Source: Lentilitoribacter sp039986595 (GTDB lineage Bacteria; Pseudomonadota; Alphaproteobacteria; Rhizobiales; Rhizobiaceae). From it: a stretch of DNA of 64,000 nucleotides. Positions 8,696 to 18,027 of this stretch are shown here, one piece after another. The notes beneath the pieces are model-generated. The model was not told the DNA's origin and did no database searches. It saw only the letters and a list, made by a program, of their open reading frames with translations. The stretch lies in NCBI GenBank assembly GCA_039986595.1, contig JBDWQJ010000004.1, forward strand, positions 868,001-932,000, read 5' to 3'. The first letter of the stretch is position 1. Each line of letters starts with the position of its first letter. A program made the position numbers and the translations under genes.

Positions 8696-9634
8696 ATGTT
8701 GAATTTCATTTTCAAGCGAATTTTATCATCCATCCCTACTCTCTTTGGTGTCTTGACACTGGTATTCTTACTGGTGCGCGTTGTACCCGGTGATCCTGCC
8801 TTGGCTATATTAGGCGATGCTGCCTCAGAAGAAGCTTTGCAAGCATTTCGAGAACGTATGGGACTAAACGCACCCCTTTGGGATCAATATTTAAGCTTTC
8901 TAGGGCAGATCATTTCCGGCAGTTTGGGCTATTCTATGACGACCGGAGAGCCAGTTCTGACGACAGTCCTTAGGGTCTTGCCTCATACAATAGAACTCAC
9001 GTTGTTTGCTATCTTTATTGGTGTCATTTTTGGTGTGCCGCTGGGCATTTGGGCCGCACTTAAGCGCGATACATGGGTGGATTATGTGTGCCGCATTGTG
9101 TCGCTCATTGGTTTGAGTTTCCCATCATTTCTAACGGCTATTTTATTAATACTTGTTCTTGCGATTTACTTTCCAATTTTTCCGGTTATTTCCAACCCAG
9201 GAAACAGTGCCTCATCTCATCTTTATAATTTGATCTTGCCAGGCCTCAGTCTTGGATTAATCATGACCGCATATGTAATGCGCACAGCGCGCTCATCGAT
9301 CCTAAATGTACTATCAGAAGACTATGTGAGAACAGCAAAATCAAAGGGCATACCCCGATCTGTTATTTTGATCCGCCATGTTCTGAAAAATGCGATGATC
9401 CCTATAGTAACTGTGGTTGGACTTTACATGGGGTTGCTCATCGGCAACTCGGTTTTGACTGAAATTGTATTTAACCGCCCCGGTCTTGGTAAATTAATCG
9501 TTTTGTCTTTAAGTCAACGGGATTACGCGACATTGCAAGGCTTGATGATTATCTACGCATTTCTCGTCGTCCTTATTAATCTTATCACTGACCTTGCGTA
9601 TGGTCTTTTTGATCCAAGGGTCACCTATTCATGA
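8696..9634 (+). CDS. ABC transporter permease, DppB/OppB family
   Basis: The 312-residue inner-membrane protein shows an N-terminal TM helix, the family's VPGDPA block (about residues 29-34), and the EAA-type cytoplasmic loop DYVRTAKSKGIPRSVILIRHVLKNA. It forms the translocation channel with the next gene, overlapping it by four bases (ATGA at 9631-9634). The length and order match standard dipeptide/oligopeptide-type importers. Confidence 0.93.
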   Translation: MLNFIFKRILSSIPTLFGVLTLVFLLVRVVPGDPALAILGDAASEEALQAFRERMGLNAPLWDQYLSFLGQIISGSLGYSMTTGEPVLTTVLRVLPHTIELTLFAIFIGVIFGVPLGIWAALKRDTWVDYVCRIVSLIGLSFPSFLTAILLILVLAIYFPIFPVISNPGNSASSHLYNLILPGLSLGLIMTAYVMRTARSSILNVLSEDYVRTAKSKGIPRSVILIRHVLKNAMIPIVTVVGLYMGLLIGNSVLTEIVFNRPGLGKLIVLSLSQRDYATLQGLMIIYAFLVVLINLITDLAYGLFDPRVTYS

Positions 9635-10482
9635 GTAATTCTTTAAATTATACAAAAAAGCGTATCGGCTTTCCTCGTATGAACTTGCTGACAACGATCG
9701 GCTGCAGCCTGTTTACTATTCTCATCATTTTGTCATTTGGGGCGTCCATTTTTGCACCCTATGACCCACTTGAGCAAAATATACTGTCACGTTTGGAGCC
9801 TGCTAGTTCCGTTCACTGGCTCGGCACGGATGTATTTGGTCGTGATACGTTATCACGGATTCTGCATGGCGCGCAGTTGAGCCTGATTATTGGATTAACT
9901 TCAACGGGAATTGCGCTGATTTTGGGCACCGTCCTCGGTATCATCGCAGGCTATCGTGGTGGTTGGGTTGATATCATTATTATGCGCATTATGGATATTC
10001 TTTTAGCATTTCCGACATTGATTACAGGCCTTTTGATTGTCGCAGTTTTAGGGGCAAGCGCTGTTAATATTGTTTTTGCAATTGCTATCACCTTGATGCC
10101 AAATTTTGCCCGCGTTGCTCGTGCACCAACTATCACATTGCGTGAGCGTGAATTTGTCGAAGCCTGTCGTGCCCTTGGTTACTCCGATATCCGTATTATG
10201 GCATTTCATATTTTTCCAAATGTGATTGGTGAGGTTGTTGTCTTGGCATCGCTCTGGACAGCATCAGCCATCATGATTGAAGCTTATCTTAGCTTTATTG
10301 GTCTTGGTGTATCGCCGCCCACACCAACCCTCGGTGGCATGATCCGGCAAGGGCTTGATAATATTCTCGACGCGCCATGGGTGACTGTTTATCCCGGTTT
10401 TGCAGTTCTATTTATTGTGCTTGCACTAAACTTAATGGGTGATGGCGTCCGTGATGCGACAGATCCCAAATTGAGAGGCTAA
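9631..10482 (+). CDS. ABC transporter permease, DppC/OppC family
   Basis: The 283-residue second permease has the typical DppC N-terminus with one TM helix followed by the motif HWLGTDVFGRDTLSRILHGAQLSL, and an EAA loop (EFVEACRALGYSDIRIMAFHIFPN). It partners the preceding DppB-like protein. Start overlaps the upstream stop; the ATPase gene follows after two bases. Confidence 0.93.
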   Translation: MSNSLNYTKKRIGFPRMNLLTTIGCSLFTILIILSFGASIFAPYDPLEQNILSRLEPASSVHWLGTDVFGRDTLSRILHGAQLSLIIGLTSTGIALILGTVLGIIAGYRGGWVDIIIMRIMDILLAFPTLITGLLIVAVLGASAVNIVFAIAITLMPNFARVARAPTITLREREFVEACRALGYSDIRIMAFHIFPNVIGEVVVLASLWTASAIMIEAYLSFIGLGVSPPTPTLGGMIRQGLDNILDAPWVTVYPGFAVLFIVLALNLMGDGVRDATDPKLRG

Positions 10483-10484
10483 TA

Positions 10485-12104
10485 ATGTCTATTTTATCTG
10501 TAAAAGACCTTTCTATTTCTTTCGGGCACGTTCAAGCGGTTTTGGGCATCAGTTTTGATGTCCACAAAGACGAAACGCTTTGCATCATCGGCGAGTCTGG
10601 TTCTGGCAAAAGCACGGCGGCATTTTCAATTATGGGACTTTTGCCTGAATTTGCCGAATTTACTGGCCGGATTAATTACCGCGATGAGAATTTGTTGTCT
10701 TTACCTGCTCGTACACTTGAGAAAATTCGTGGCAAACGCATTGGCATGATTTTCCAGGAGCCGATGACGTCACTTAATCCTGTTTTGACAATTGGCAAAC
10801 AAATTGCCGAACCGCTCGTTTTCCATGAAAACATGTCCGAAAAGGATGCCCTAGCAGAGGCTCGTAAACTTCTTGAGCTTGTTAAAATTCCTGATGTTGA
10901 AGAGCGGCTAAAGCAATATCCACATCAATTGTCAGGTGGAATGCGCCAACGTGTTATGATTGCAATGGCGCTGGCCTGTAGGCCCGATATTTTGATTGCC
11001 GATGAACCGACAACAGCTCTGGATGTAACTATTCAAGCAGAAGTCTTGCAGTTGTTGAATGATATTCGGCGCGAGCGTGGTCTATCGCTTATTTTTATTA
11101 CTCATGATCTTGGTGTTGTCGCGCAAATTGCGGACCGAGTTGCTGTGATGTTCAAAGGTGAAATTGTTGAGACCGCCCCAGTGGAAAAAATCTTCAATGA
11201 TCCTGACCATGAATACACTAAGTCATTGCTATCAGCGGCTCTAAGAGTGGATAAATCGTCTGCAATCCCTGTTCCCGATGTCGTGATGGAGGAAGCGGGT
11301 ACGCTTCTTGAAGTCAAGGATTTAACCAAAACATTTATGGGGAAGCGCAGAAGCCTGTTTAAACCTGCTTTTGGTGTTCATGCTGTCAGAGGTGTTTCAT
11401 TTAAAATCCAACGCGGAGAAACTTTGGGCGTTGTTGGCGAATCCGGTTGCGGAAAGTCCACATTGTCCCGCTGTGTTTTGAATCTAATTGAACCAACATC
11501 AGGTAGCGTAATCTACGATGGAATGGAGCTGACAACGCAGAGCGATCAGTCTTGGCGTGTACTTAGACAGAAGCTTCAAATTGTTTTTCAAGACCCATAT
11601 TCATCGCTTAATGCGCGTCGAACTGTGGGGCGGACTTTAGCTGAACCATTATACGTCCATAAAGGTATAAAATATCATGGTGCGTTGCCCATCTTAAAAA
11701 AACTTTTGGATGAAGTTGGCTTACCCGATAGTGCGCTTGATCGGTATCCTCATGAGTTTTCTGGTGGCCAAAGGCAACGCATAGCTATTGCGCGTGCACT
11801 TGTGCTTGAGCCCGAATTTATCATCGCCGATGAAGCTGTATCCGCGCTTGATGTGTCAATCAGGGCGCAAATATTAGATCTTCTGAGGCGAATTCAGAAA
11901 GAACGTAGCCTAAGTTTTATGTTTATCACTCACGATCTGGCCGTGATGCGAAATTTCTGTGATCGGGCACTTGTGATGTACAAGGGACAAGTGATTGAAG
12001 AAGGTACAGCTGATGAGCTTATGGATAATCCGCAACAGGAATATACCAAGATATTGCGTAACGCTGCACCCGTACCCGATGTTTCCCATCGGATGCAGGC
12101 TTGA
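10485..12104 (+). CDS. ABC transporter ATP-binding protein with two nucleotide-binding domains (DppD-DppF fusion)
   Basis: The 539-residue protein is two complete ATPases in tandem: Walker A GESGSGKST and signature LSGGMRQR in the first half, Walker A GESGCGKST and signature FSGGQRQR in the second, each with a DEP/DEA Walker B and an H-loop THD. One polypeptide therefore supplies both ATPase subunits for the two permeases. Such fusions are common in alphaproteobacterial peptide/opine importers. The next gene follows after 33 bp and is likely in the same operon. Confidence 0.93.
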   Translation: MSILSVKDLSISFGHVQAVLGISFDVHKDETLCIIGESGSGKSTAAFSIMGLLPEFAEFTGRINYRDENLLSLPARTLEKIRGKRIGMIFQEPMTSLNPVLTIGKQIAEPLVFHENMSEKDALAEARKLLELVKIPDVEERLKQYPHQLSGGMRQRVMIAMALACRPDILIADEPTTALDVTIQAEVLQLLNDIRRERGLSLIFITHDLGVVAQIADRVAVMFKGEIVETAPVEKIFNDPDHEYTKSLLSAALRVDKSSAIPVPDVVMEEAGTLLEVKDLTKTFMGKRRSLFKPAFGVHAVRGVSFKIQRGETLGVVGESGCGKSTLSRCVLNLIEPTSGSVIYDGMELTTQSDQSWRVLRQKLQIVFQDPYSSLNARRTVGRTLAEPLYVHKGIKYHGALPILKKLLDEVGLPDSALDRYPHEFSGGQRQRIAIARALVLEPEFIIADEAVSALDVSIRAQILDLLRRIQKERSLSFMFITHDLAVMRNFCDRALVMYKGQVIEEGTADELMDNPQQEYTKILRNAAPVPDVSHRMQA

Positions 12105-12137
12105 TGAATTGCCCAGATATACTTGGAGGTTGAATTT

Positions 12138-13268
12138 ATGACATTTGAAGGGTCTGACGCCATTGTAATCGGTGGTGGCCTTCATGGGCTTTCATCTGCA
12201 CTGCATCTTGCCCGTAAAGGTTTGAAAGTGACATTGTTGGAACAATCCTATATTGGGCGTCACGCATCAGGCGGATCTGCGGCAGGTGTTCGAACACTCA
12301 ATCGTGCATTTGAAGAACTGCCAATTGCTTTTGAAGCGATGGACATGTGGCATAATATGGAAGCGTTTATTGGTGATGATTGTGGTTTTCATGCCGATGG
12401 TCAAATTATGATTGCCCAGAAATCGAGCGAATTGAATATTTTGGAAACGCGTTTGAAAGCATCTCGTGCGAACGGTTTTGATCATGAAGAGTTGATCGAT
12501 GGTGCTGAGCTTAGGCGATTGGTGCCGAATTTAAATGCCAATTATAAAGGTGCTCTGATTGTCCGAGATGATGGCGCAGCTGATCCGCACCGAACAATCA
12601 GAGCATTTCAAAGAAATGCTGAAAAAGCCGGTGTAGTGATTAAACAAGGACATCGCGTTTCAAGAGCCAAGCGCGTTGGTTCTGATTGGGTTTTAACAGC
12701 CGATGGTGCAAAATTTTCAGCTCCTTTTATCATAAATGCAGCAGGTGCTTGGGCCAGTCAGGTCGCCTCTCTTTTTGGGGATGATATCGTTTTGGGACAC
12801 AAAGCGTCTATGATGATTGTGACCGAACGCGTGGCTCCTCTTTTAAAACCAGTTATTAGTCTTGCGGGACAAAAACTATCCTTTAAGCAAACAGATAAGG
12901 GAACGTTACTCATTGGTGGCGGTCGACAAGGTTGGGCAGATGTAAAAGCGCAAAAAAGTTCGGTGAACTTCCAAGAACTCGCAAAAAGCGTTAGCGCAGC
13001 AGCTGAACTTTTTCCAATTATTAAATCTGTGCAAATTGTTCGCACATGGGCAGGTATTGAGGCGAAAACTGAAGATTTATTACCTGTTATTGGCGCTTCT
13101 TTCACTGCGGACGGCGTGTACCATGCATTTGGATTTTCAGGGCATGGATTCCAGCTTGTACCTGTGGTTGGGGCCATAATTTCGGATCTCGTTACCAAAG
13201 GAAAAACTGAACGCAAGATCGATAGTTTTTCAGCCAAGCGGCTCAAAAAACACGAATTTGCAGCATGA
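12138..13268 (+). CDS. FAD-dependent oxidoreductase, DAO family (candidate beta subunit of the opine/imino-acid dehydrogenase)
   Basis: The 376-residue flavoprotein has an N-terminal FAD site IVIGGGLHGLSSALHLARKG and the family C-terminus GFSGHGFQLVPVVG. I place the start at ATG 12138 because GGAGG (12125-12129) sits eight bases before it; an upstream in-frame TTG at 12123 overlaps that ribosome binding site. DAO-family enzymes oxidise amino or imino acids, sarcosine-like compounds and opines. It is the last gene of the importer operon, linking uptake with oxidation. Whether it assembles with the alpha/gamma pair or acts alone is unknown. Confidence 0.87.
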   Translation: MTFEGSDAIVIGGGLHGLSSALHLARKGLKVTLLEQSYIGRHASGGSAAGVRTLNRAFEELPIAFEAMDMWHNMEAFIGDDCGFHADGQIMIAQKSSELNILETRLKASRANGFDHEELIDGAELRRLVPNLNANYKGALIVRDDGAADPHRTIRAFQRNAEKAGVVIKQGHRVSRAKRVGSDWVLTADGAKFSAPFIINAAGAWASQVASLFGDDIVLGHKASMMIVTERVAPLLKPVISLAGQKLSFKQTDKGTLLIGGGRQGWADVKAQKSSVNFQELAKSVSAAAELFPIIKSVQIVRTWAGIEAKTEDLLPVIGASFTADGVYHAFGFSGHGFQLVPVVGAIISDLVTKGKTERKIDSFSAKRLKKHEFAA

Positions 13269-13308
13269 AAAAAAATACTAGATATCTAATATCATAAATA
13301 ATCACCGA

Positions 13309-14214
13309 TTATTTTTTATAGGGTTTCATGTTCTCAAGCTCTTCTTTTAATAGACCTAAAAAAGCATCGATTATTTTATCGCGCCGAGATTTGACCGCTC
13401 TAACTACATGAACAGGTAGCGATAGTTGTTCACGGAGTGGTATTATCTTAACACCGTGCAGATCACTTGAAATAGAAATGGGGTGGAGCACTGATATGCC
13501 GATGCCTGCCGCTACCATTTCCAATATAGTATTGGCTGTTGACGCCTCCAAAATCGTGTTTAATTCCATTTTTTTCGCTTGTATTGTTTTGTCTAACACA
13601 TGTCGCGATAAACTGCCTTTGGCAAAGCTAATAAAAGGTTCGTCGCATAGGTCTTTGTAAGTTAACGATGTTTTGCAAGCAAATTTGTGATCAGGCGGTA
13701 CAATCGCTATAAAAGGCGTTTCATCTAAAACAGTCATGGAAAATTGATCATGGGTGAGTGGTTTGAGGACTATGCCGAAATCAAATTTTCGAGCTAGAAC
13801 ACCATCTACTATGAATTCTGAACTACGAATTTCCATGGACAGATAAACATCCGGGTAGCTCTCGGTAAAGCGCTTTGTAACCTGTGCCAGTAATCGACTG
13901 GGAATGGCGGGCATAACACCTATATTTAGATGTCCTCGATCTTCTTGACGGATGGTTTCAATAGCTTGGCTAATTTGATCAACACCTGAGAAAATCCGGT
14001 CAATTTCCTCATATAATCTCATGCCACGTTCGGTTATGTTCATTTTTCCATGACCGCGATCCAACAGATGCAGGCCGGTATCTTCTTCAAGATGTGTGAG
14101 AAGCTTTGAAACTGCAGGCTGGCTGACGAATAAAAGGTCTGCAGCTTTTACGACAGTTCCTGTTTCAACAAAGGCCTTAAATGCCTGAATTTGTTTGAGT
14201 GTCGGCTGACGCAA
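13309..14214 (-). CDS. LysR-type transcriptional regulator of the locus
   Basis: The 301-residue protein has a LysR winged helix at its N-terminus (IQAFKAFVETGTVVKAADLLFVSQPAVSKLLTHLEE) and a periplasmic-binding-like effector domain after residue 90. The start is TTG at 14214, which gives the usual LysR N-terminus. It lies between two flavoenzyme genes and is divergent from the second, the classic arrangement for a LysR activator of a catabolic operon. An opine or amino-acid-derived inducer is likely but inferred. Confidence 0.9.
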   Translation of the reverse strand: MRQPTLKQIQAFKAFVETGTVVKAADLLFVSQPAVSKLLTHLEEDTGLHLLDRGHGKMNITERGMRLYEEIDRIFSGVDQISQAIETIRQEDRGHLNIGVMPAIPSRLLAQVTKRFTESYPDVYLSMEIRSSEFIVDGVLARKFDFGIVLKPLTHDQFSMTVLDETPFIAIVPPDHKFACKTSLTYKDLCDEPFISFAKGSLSRHVLDKTIQAKKMELNTILEASTANTILEMVAAGIGISVLHPISISSDLHGVKIIPLREQLSLPVHVVRAVKSRRDKIIDAFLGLLKEELENMKPYKK

Positions 14215-14217
14215 GAT

Positions 14218-14238
14218 ATAACCTTTCTATATGGTTAT
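14218..14238. promoter_or_regulatory. Candidate LysR-binding dyad
   Basis: ATAACC (14218-14223) and GGTTAT (14233-14238) form an inverted repeat containing the T-N11-A core typical of LysR boxes. It lies directly upstream of the LysR start and about 50 bp before the divergent flavoenzyme gene, so it could serve both autoregulation and activation. Confidence 0.45.
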
Positions 14239-14288
14239 TGATACTTTTCTTCTTTTACTTTCTATCTTTATATCTGTAATTTTGTTTC

Positions 14289-15374
14289 ATGAAAACATTT
14301 GATATCGGAATTATTGGTGGTGGCATCGTTGGAACAGCAATCGCGTTTGGTGAGCTTTTACGTGGTAAAAATGTTATTATTTTTGATGGTGACAAAGACG
14401 ACAATAAGGCCTCCTTTGCAAATTTTGGTCTCGTATGGGTTCAGGGCAAAGGCAAAGGCTTGCCAGCCTATCAAAAACTGACCAAAAAATCTTCTGATTT
14501 ATGGCCGGGATTTGTCGAACAGCTTGAGGATATTAGTGGCATCCAATTGCAATATGAACGCAATGGCGGACTTGTGTTGTGCGTAAGTGAAGACGATTTT
14601 GAAAGGCGCCAGAAACATTTGGAAGCTTTATCAAAAGATACCAATGAGACCCCGGATTGGGAGATGCTTGGACGCAATGAAACCCAAATGCGATTTGGCT
14701 CTTTGACACTTGGATGTGATGTTATTGGTTCGTCGTATTGCAAGCGCGATGGCGCAGTTAATCCTCTACGTTTGGCCAAAGCTCTGACGATTGCGATCAA
14801 AAAACTTGGCGGTGTGGTCATGAGGCAAGCACCAGTGCAACGTATCACCAAAAATTCTCAGCATTGGCAGCTGACAACACTTAAAGACACTTATAGCGTT
14901 GGGGCGGTTATTGTTTCAGCTGGCTTGGGTTCCAAAACTCTCGCTAATGATTTTGGTGTTGATTTACCCATATCCGCAGATAAGGGGCAAATCATCGTCT
15001 GTGAACGGATGCCGCAAACATTAAGTCTACCGGCAAGCGGTATCAGGCAAACTAAAGATGGCACATTTATGTTTGGTGTCACCCATGAAGGGGACCAAGA
15101 TCGGCGCAGCACACTTGCAGGAAGTCAAAAACTTGCGCATCGCGCGATTAAAATTTTGCCTCAGCTAGAACATTTGAAAGTCGTACGTCAGTGGGCTGGT
15201 CACCGCATCGTCACACCTGATACTTATCCTATTTATATGCAGCCCGAAGAAAATCTTACCTTCGCAGTTTGTCACTCAGGCATTACACTTGCCGCGTTTC
15301 ACAGTACAGACTGGATAAGGTCGCCGCGGATTTTCAGCGATTTCAATGTCAGACGTTTTTTGAAAGAAGAATAA
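14289..15374 (+). CDS. FAD-dependent oxidoreductase, DAO family (OoxB/HcnC-like candidate beta subunit)
   Basis: The 361-residue flavoprotein starts with DIGIIGGGIVGTAIAFGELLRGK, a dinucleotide fold, followed by the DAO fold with ADKGQIIVCERMP in the middle and a shortened C-terminus. Octopine oxidase OoxB, HcnC and hydroxyproline dehydrogenase beta subunits share this architecture and pair with alpha and gamma subunits like those at 5316-6906. It is the second DAO gene of the locus, transcribed alone away from the LysR gene. No strong ribosome binding site is visible before the ATG. Which DAO protein is the true beta subunit cannot be decided from sequence. Confidence 0.83.
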   Translation: MKTFDIGIIGGGIVGTAIAFGELLRGKNVIIFDGDKDDNKASFANFGLVWVQGKGKGLPAYQKLTKKSSDLWPGFVEQLEDISGIQLQYERNGGLVLCVSEDDFERRQKHLEALSKDTNETPDWEMLGRNETQMRFGSLTLGCDVIGSSYCKRDGAVNPLRLAKALTIAIKKLGGVVMRQAPVQRITKNSQHWQLTTLKDTYSVGAVIVSAGLGSKTLANDFGVDLPISADKGQIIVCERMPQTLSLPASGIRQTKDGTFMFGVTHEGDQDRRSTLAGSQKLAHRAIKILPQLEHLKVVRQWAGHRIVTPDTYPIYMQPEENLTFAVCHSGITLAAFHSTDWIRSPRIFSDFNVRRFLKEE

Positions 15375-15528
15375 GCAGCAAACATTTAATTATGCTGTTT
15401 GAAGCACTTTTTCACGATCTTGTTAGTAAATCAATCTAACCTACCAATTATCCGGTTTGGGCCATTCTCAGTCGAATCTATCGGTTTGAAAGAGGTCCGC
15501 TAAGCTCCACTGAGCAGACCCTAAGTTA

Positions 15529-15966
15529 TTAATCTGCTTCGAACTCATCAGCCAGCAATATTTGTTTCTCCGGCTCAACAAGAACCTCCTCCATTGCCTT
15601 CACCAAAGCTTCCAGTTCTTTGTGAGATCGGTTAAGCGTTTTTGCATAGGGCATTTCCAAATGCCTGCTGGCTGCAAGTCCATCTCGTTTCAGGCGAACA
15701 TCATGAAGTAATCGATGTAAAACTAATTGTGTTGGTGTTCGCCCTCTAGCTTTCATGCAGGATAGATAACTGCGTGACTTACCTAGTATTCTTACCGAAA
15801 AATCCTGTTGATCCGTTGATAGGCCAATCTTGTGATAGACATAATAGGCTAAGCTAACCAATTCGATATAGATGTTTTTGTGTGATGCGCTCACGCCGTT
15901 TTTTGGGGTAGGTGAGGGGCAGGTTTGATTTGGTAGTGTCTGGGGTTCAACTTCGTGGTATCGCAT
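15529..15966 (-). CDS. Hypothetical protein, 145 residues, possible DNA-associated accessory protein
   Basis: A strong ribosome binding site (AGGAGA, minus strand) precedes the ATG, so this is a real gene. The N-terminal 30 residues look disordered; residues 30-100 form a helical region (KNIYIELVSLAYYVYHKIGLSTDQQDFSVRILGKSRSYLSCMKAR...) that resembles an HTH-like fold with a serine/arginine-rich recognition segment. The C-terminus is acidic. I do not recognise a named family. It lies at the left edge of the accessory region next to a recombinase gene, which suggests an island-borne gene. Confidence 0.65.
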   Translation of the reverse strand: MRYHEVEPQTLPNQTCPSPTPKNGVSASHKNIYIELVSLAYYVYHKIGLSTDQQDFSVRILGKSRSYLSCMKARGRTPTQLVLHRLLHDVRLKRDGLAASRHLEMPYAKTLNRSHKELEALVKAMEEVLVEPEKQILLADEFEAD

Positions 15967-16157
15967 TTTGTTCTCCTAAATAGTGTTTGCTTGCCTGCAG
16001 CATTGTTATTTATGAGATCTGTCAGTTTGGATTTGAGTTATTCTGAATAGGTAGCTGGCATTGGAAATAAACCAGACTAACCGCCAAAATTATCCATAAA
16101 ATTATGCATTGAAATCATTGAAAGAAATATTGTGTTTCTAACTAAAAACAGCAGCAG

Positions 16158-16736
16158 CTATAACAGCCCAACTGCTGCAGTTTTCATATCCTCATTCACC
16201 TCGATGTATCGTTGAGTTGTTCCAAGATGTTTATGACCCGCAAGTTCCATTATGACTTTGGGTGAAACTCCCGCATGGGCTAATTGGGTTATAAACCATC
16301 TTCGCCCGCTATGTGATGATGCATCATTGATACCAGCTTCCAAATATATCCGCCCAAATAACTGACATAGACTATTGGCTGAGAACGCTTTGCCCTTCTG
16401 TGAAGCAATTACTGGATTGGAAAACATGTTGCCGCCTGTTTCAATTCCAAATGCCTTCAAGTAATTTGCAATCTCTTTCATCAAAAGTTCATTCAAATGA
16501 ATTGCTCTTGCTTCGTTGGATTTGGTATTTTTAGCTGTGAGGTAAAATACGTGTTTAACTGATCCATTCGCTTCCAAAAGATCAGACCAAACCAGACTTG
16601 CAATTTCTCCAACACGCAAACCAGCGTAATGGCTCAATAATATGATCAATCTGTTTCTGTGATGATGTCTATGAGTGGAGCAAATAGCCAACACACGCTT
16701 GAGCTCACTTCTCGTCAACACACGAGCTTGTTTCAT
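16158..16736 (-). CDS. Tyrosine recombinase, catalytic domain only
   Basis: The product has the tyrosine recombinase residues in order: GLRVGEIASL (first arginine), HSGRRWF (the HxxR motif), HKHLGTTQRYIEV (second histidine and nucleophile tyrosine). Length is 192 residues from ATG 16736, which is preceded by AAAAGG; a TTG nine codons upstream is a poorer choice. It lacks the N-terminal SAM-like core-binding domain of full XerC/phage integrases, resembling the short stand-alone recombinases found on plasmids and integrated elements. Expected role: inversion, integration or resolution of the surrounding element. Confidence 0.88.
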   Translation of the reverse strand: MKQARVLTRSELKRVLAICSTHRHHHRNRLIILLSHYAGLRVGEIASLVWSDLLEANGSVKHVFYLTAKNTKSNEARAIHLNELLMKEIANYLKAFGIETGGNMFSNPVIASQKGKAFSANSLCQLFGRIYLEAGINDASSHSGRRWFITQLAHAGVSPKVIMELAGHKHLGTTQRYIEVNEDMKTAAVGLL

Positions 16737-17307
16737 AAAATATAACCTTTTGCAGTATTCCAATGCATAAAGTTATGTTTTCTTTTTAAGTCAAAAGCGA
16801 CCACTTTCTGAACATCAAGAAAATCAATGAATTACACGATAATATAAGGTTTTACATAGAACATTATATTTCTGACTATGTGACAACCAAGTAGGAAAAT
16901 TTCTTTTGTAGCTGAACTTGGTTCTATTGCTGAATGTGCTTGATAAGGGATGCATCTGGCTAACGCCATATGCAAAACCAAAACATGATCTGTTTGACTG
17001 TGCTTTGCCAAAAGCAAAACCCATCAAACAATCAGTTTTGTTATTTGGTCCTGACTTTTTGGAATTTTGGTTTCTTATCCATTCTAAGAGTTCAGTTAAA
17101 CCAATCTGAGAATGAATTAGATCAATTGACTTTGAGATATTGGGATAAATGGAATTATCTTTTCTATGATCTTTCTGAAGATAATGAACTATTGCAGGTC
17201 TTGTTCCAAAAGCACTGCTATCAAAAACAACATCAGGAGCTTCAACATTCTTAGCGTAGCAAAAGCATGAAGGACCATGACAAGATTGAGAATTTGCGCC
17301 CAGCAAG
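16737..17307. other. 571-bp stretch between recombinase and HUH-like gene, no supported gene
   Basis: Open frames exist on both strands (largest 16824-17354 minus, 176 codons; 16970-17254 plus), but none has a ribosome binding site or a recognisable motif, the largest collides with the next gene, and codon use looks random. It may be decayed element DNA or a recombination/origin region for the neighbouring recombinase and HUH-like protein. Confidence 0.45.
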
Positions 17308-17805
17308 CTAGGTGGCAAAATCTCTGACGTAAACAACCTGATCATGCCAATCATAATCGTCTCGTTTTTGCTCCTTCGTATTATAACCAGTTAAGCCCCA
17401 TCTGGTTTTGATCATCTGCACATCATAAGTGCCTGATGGACAAATCTTGTTCCAGATTTCCTCAGTGTTCATTTCCATATTCCATAGATATGCATTCACC
17501 GGCGTTCTTAATGCAAAGTGCGCATGGATATGCGATTGCACTTTCTCAACAAACCCAATTCCATCGGTTCGTTCATCAAGTGATTTCTTCATCCACTTTG
17601 GACCAAGATAAATTCTATCCAAGTGACCGAAGAACTTCTTCAGTCTCAATTTAAATCCTGTGATCCCAATCTGCTTGTTCGCCACCAAACTCAGATATAT
17701 GTCTGGTCGCATATCATCGGTCATTTTCAAATATGCCAATCGTGTTCTAAACGCATCAATACTATTCAACTCATACTCCTTACTCATGCCACCTATCAGC
17801 AGCAT
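17308..17805 (-). CDS. Putative HUH endonuclease / rolling-circle Rep-like protein
   Basis: The 165-residue protein has a candidate HUH metal-binding motif HIHAHF at 92-97, followed about 45 residues later by YNTKEQ (Y141, K144), which matches the YxxK(D/E) nucleophile motif of single-tyrosine Rep proteins. The N-terminal half (FRTRLAYLK...RPDIYLSLVANK) resembles the fold leading to motif I. Such proteins nick single-stranded origins of plasmids, phages or transposons. No helicase domain is present. The ATG is preceded by AAGAG. I infer it is a mobile-element initiator or a domesticated derivative; it is not a clear match to a named family. Confidence 0.55.
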   Translation of the reverse strand: MLLIGGMSKEYELNSIDAFRTRLAYLKMTDDMRPDIYLSLVANKQIGITGFKLRLKKFFGHLDRIYLGPKWMKKSLDERTDGIGFVEKVQSHIHAHFALRTPVNAYLWNMEMNTEEIWNKICPSGTYDVQMIKTRWGLTGYNTKEQKRDDYDWHDQVVYVRDFAT

Positions 17806-18027
17806 ATACTGCTCTTATTTATAACATGAGGCAGAGTGCGAAGCCTAAAAAGAAAGTAACTTCAAACCCAAGCCAAGTTCCCATAAGCAGAAGTTTTCAG
17901 AGTTGGTTGGGAAGAGTGAGTTTGGCCCAAGAAGACTCATAACAGATTCGTCGTTTGATAAAGCGCTGATGACTATTATAAAATTCTTTGTATCGTTCCC
18001 TTCTGGTATGTTTACTGTAGACAAGCG

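Noticed and set aside
16824..17354. 176-codon minus-strand open frame between recombinase and HUH-like gene
   Set aside because: No ribosome binding site or motif, its start lies inside the 3' end of the HUH-like gene, and composition looks random.
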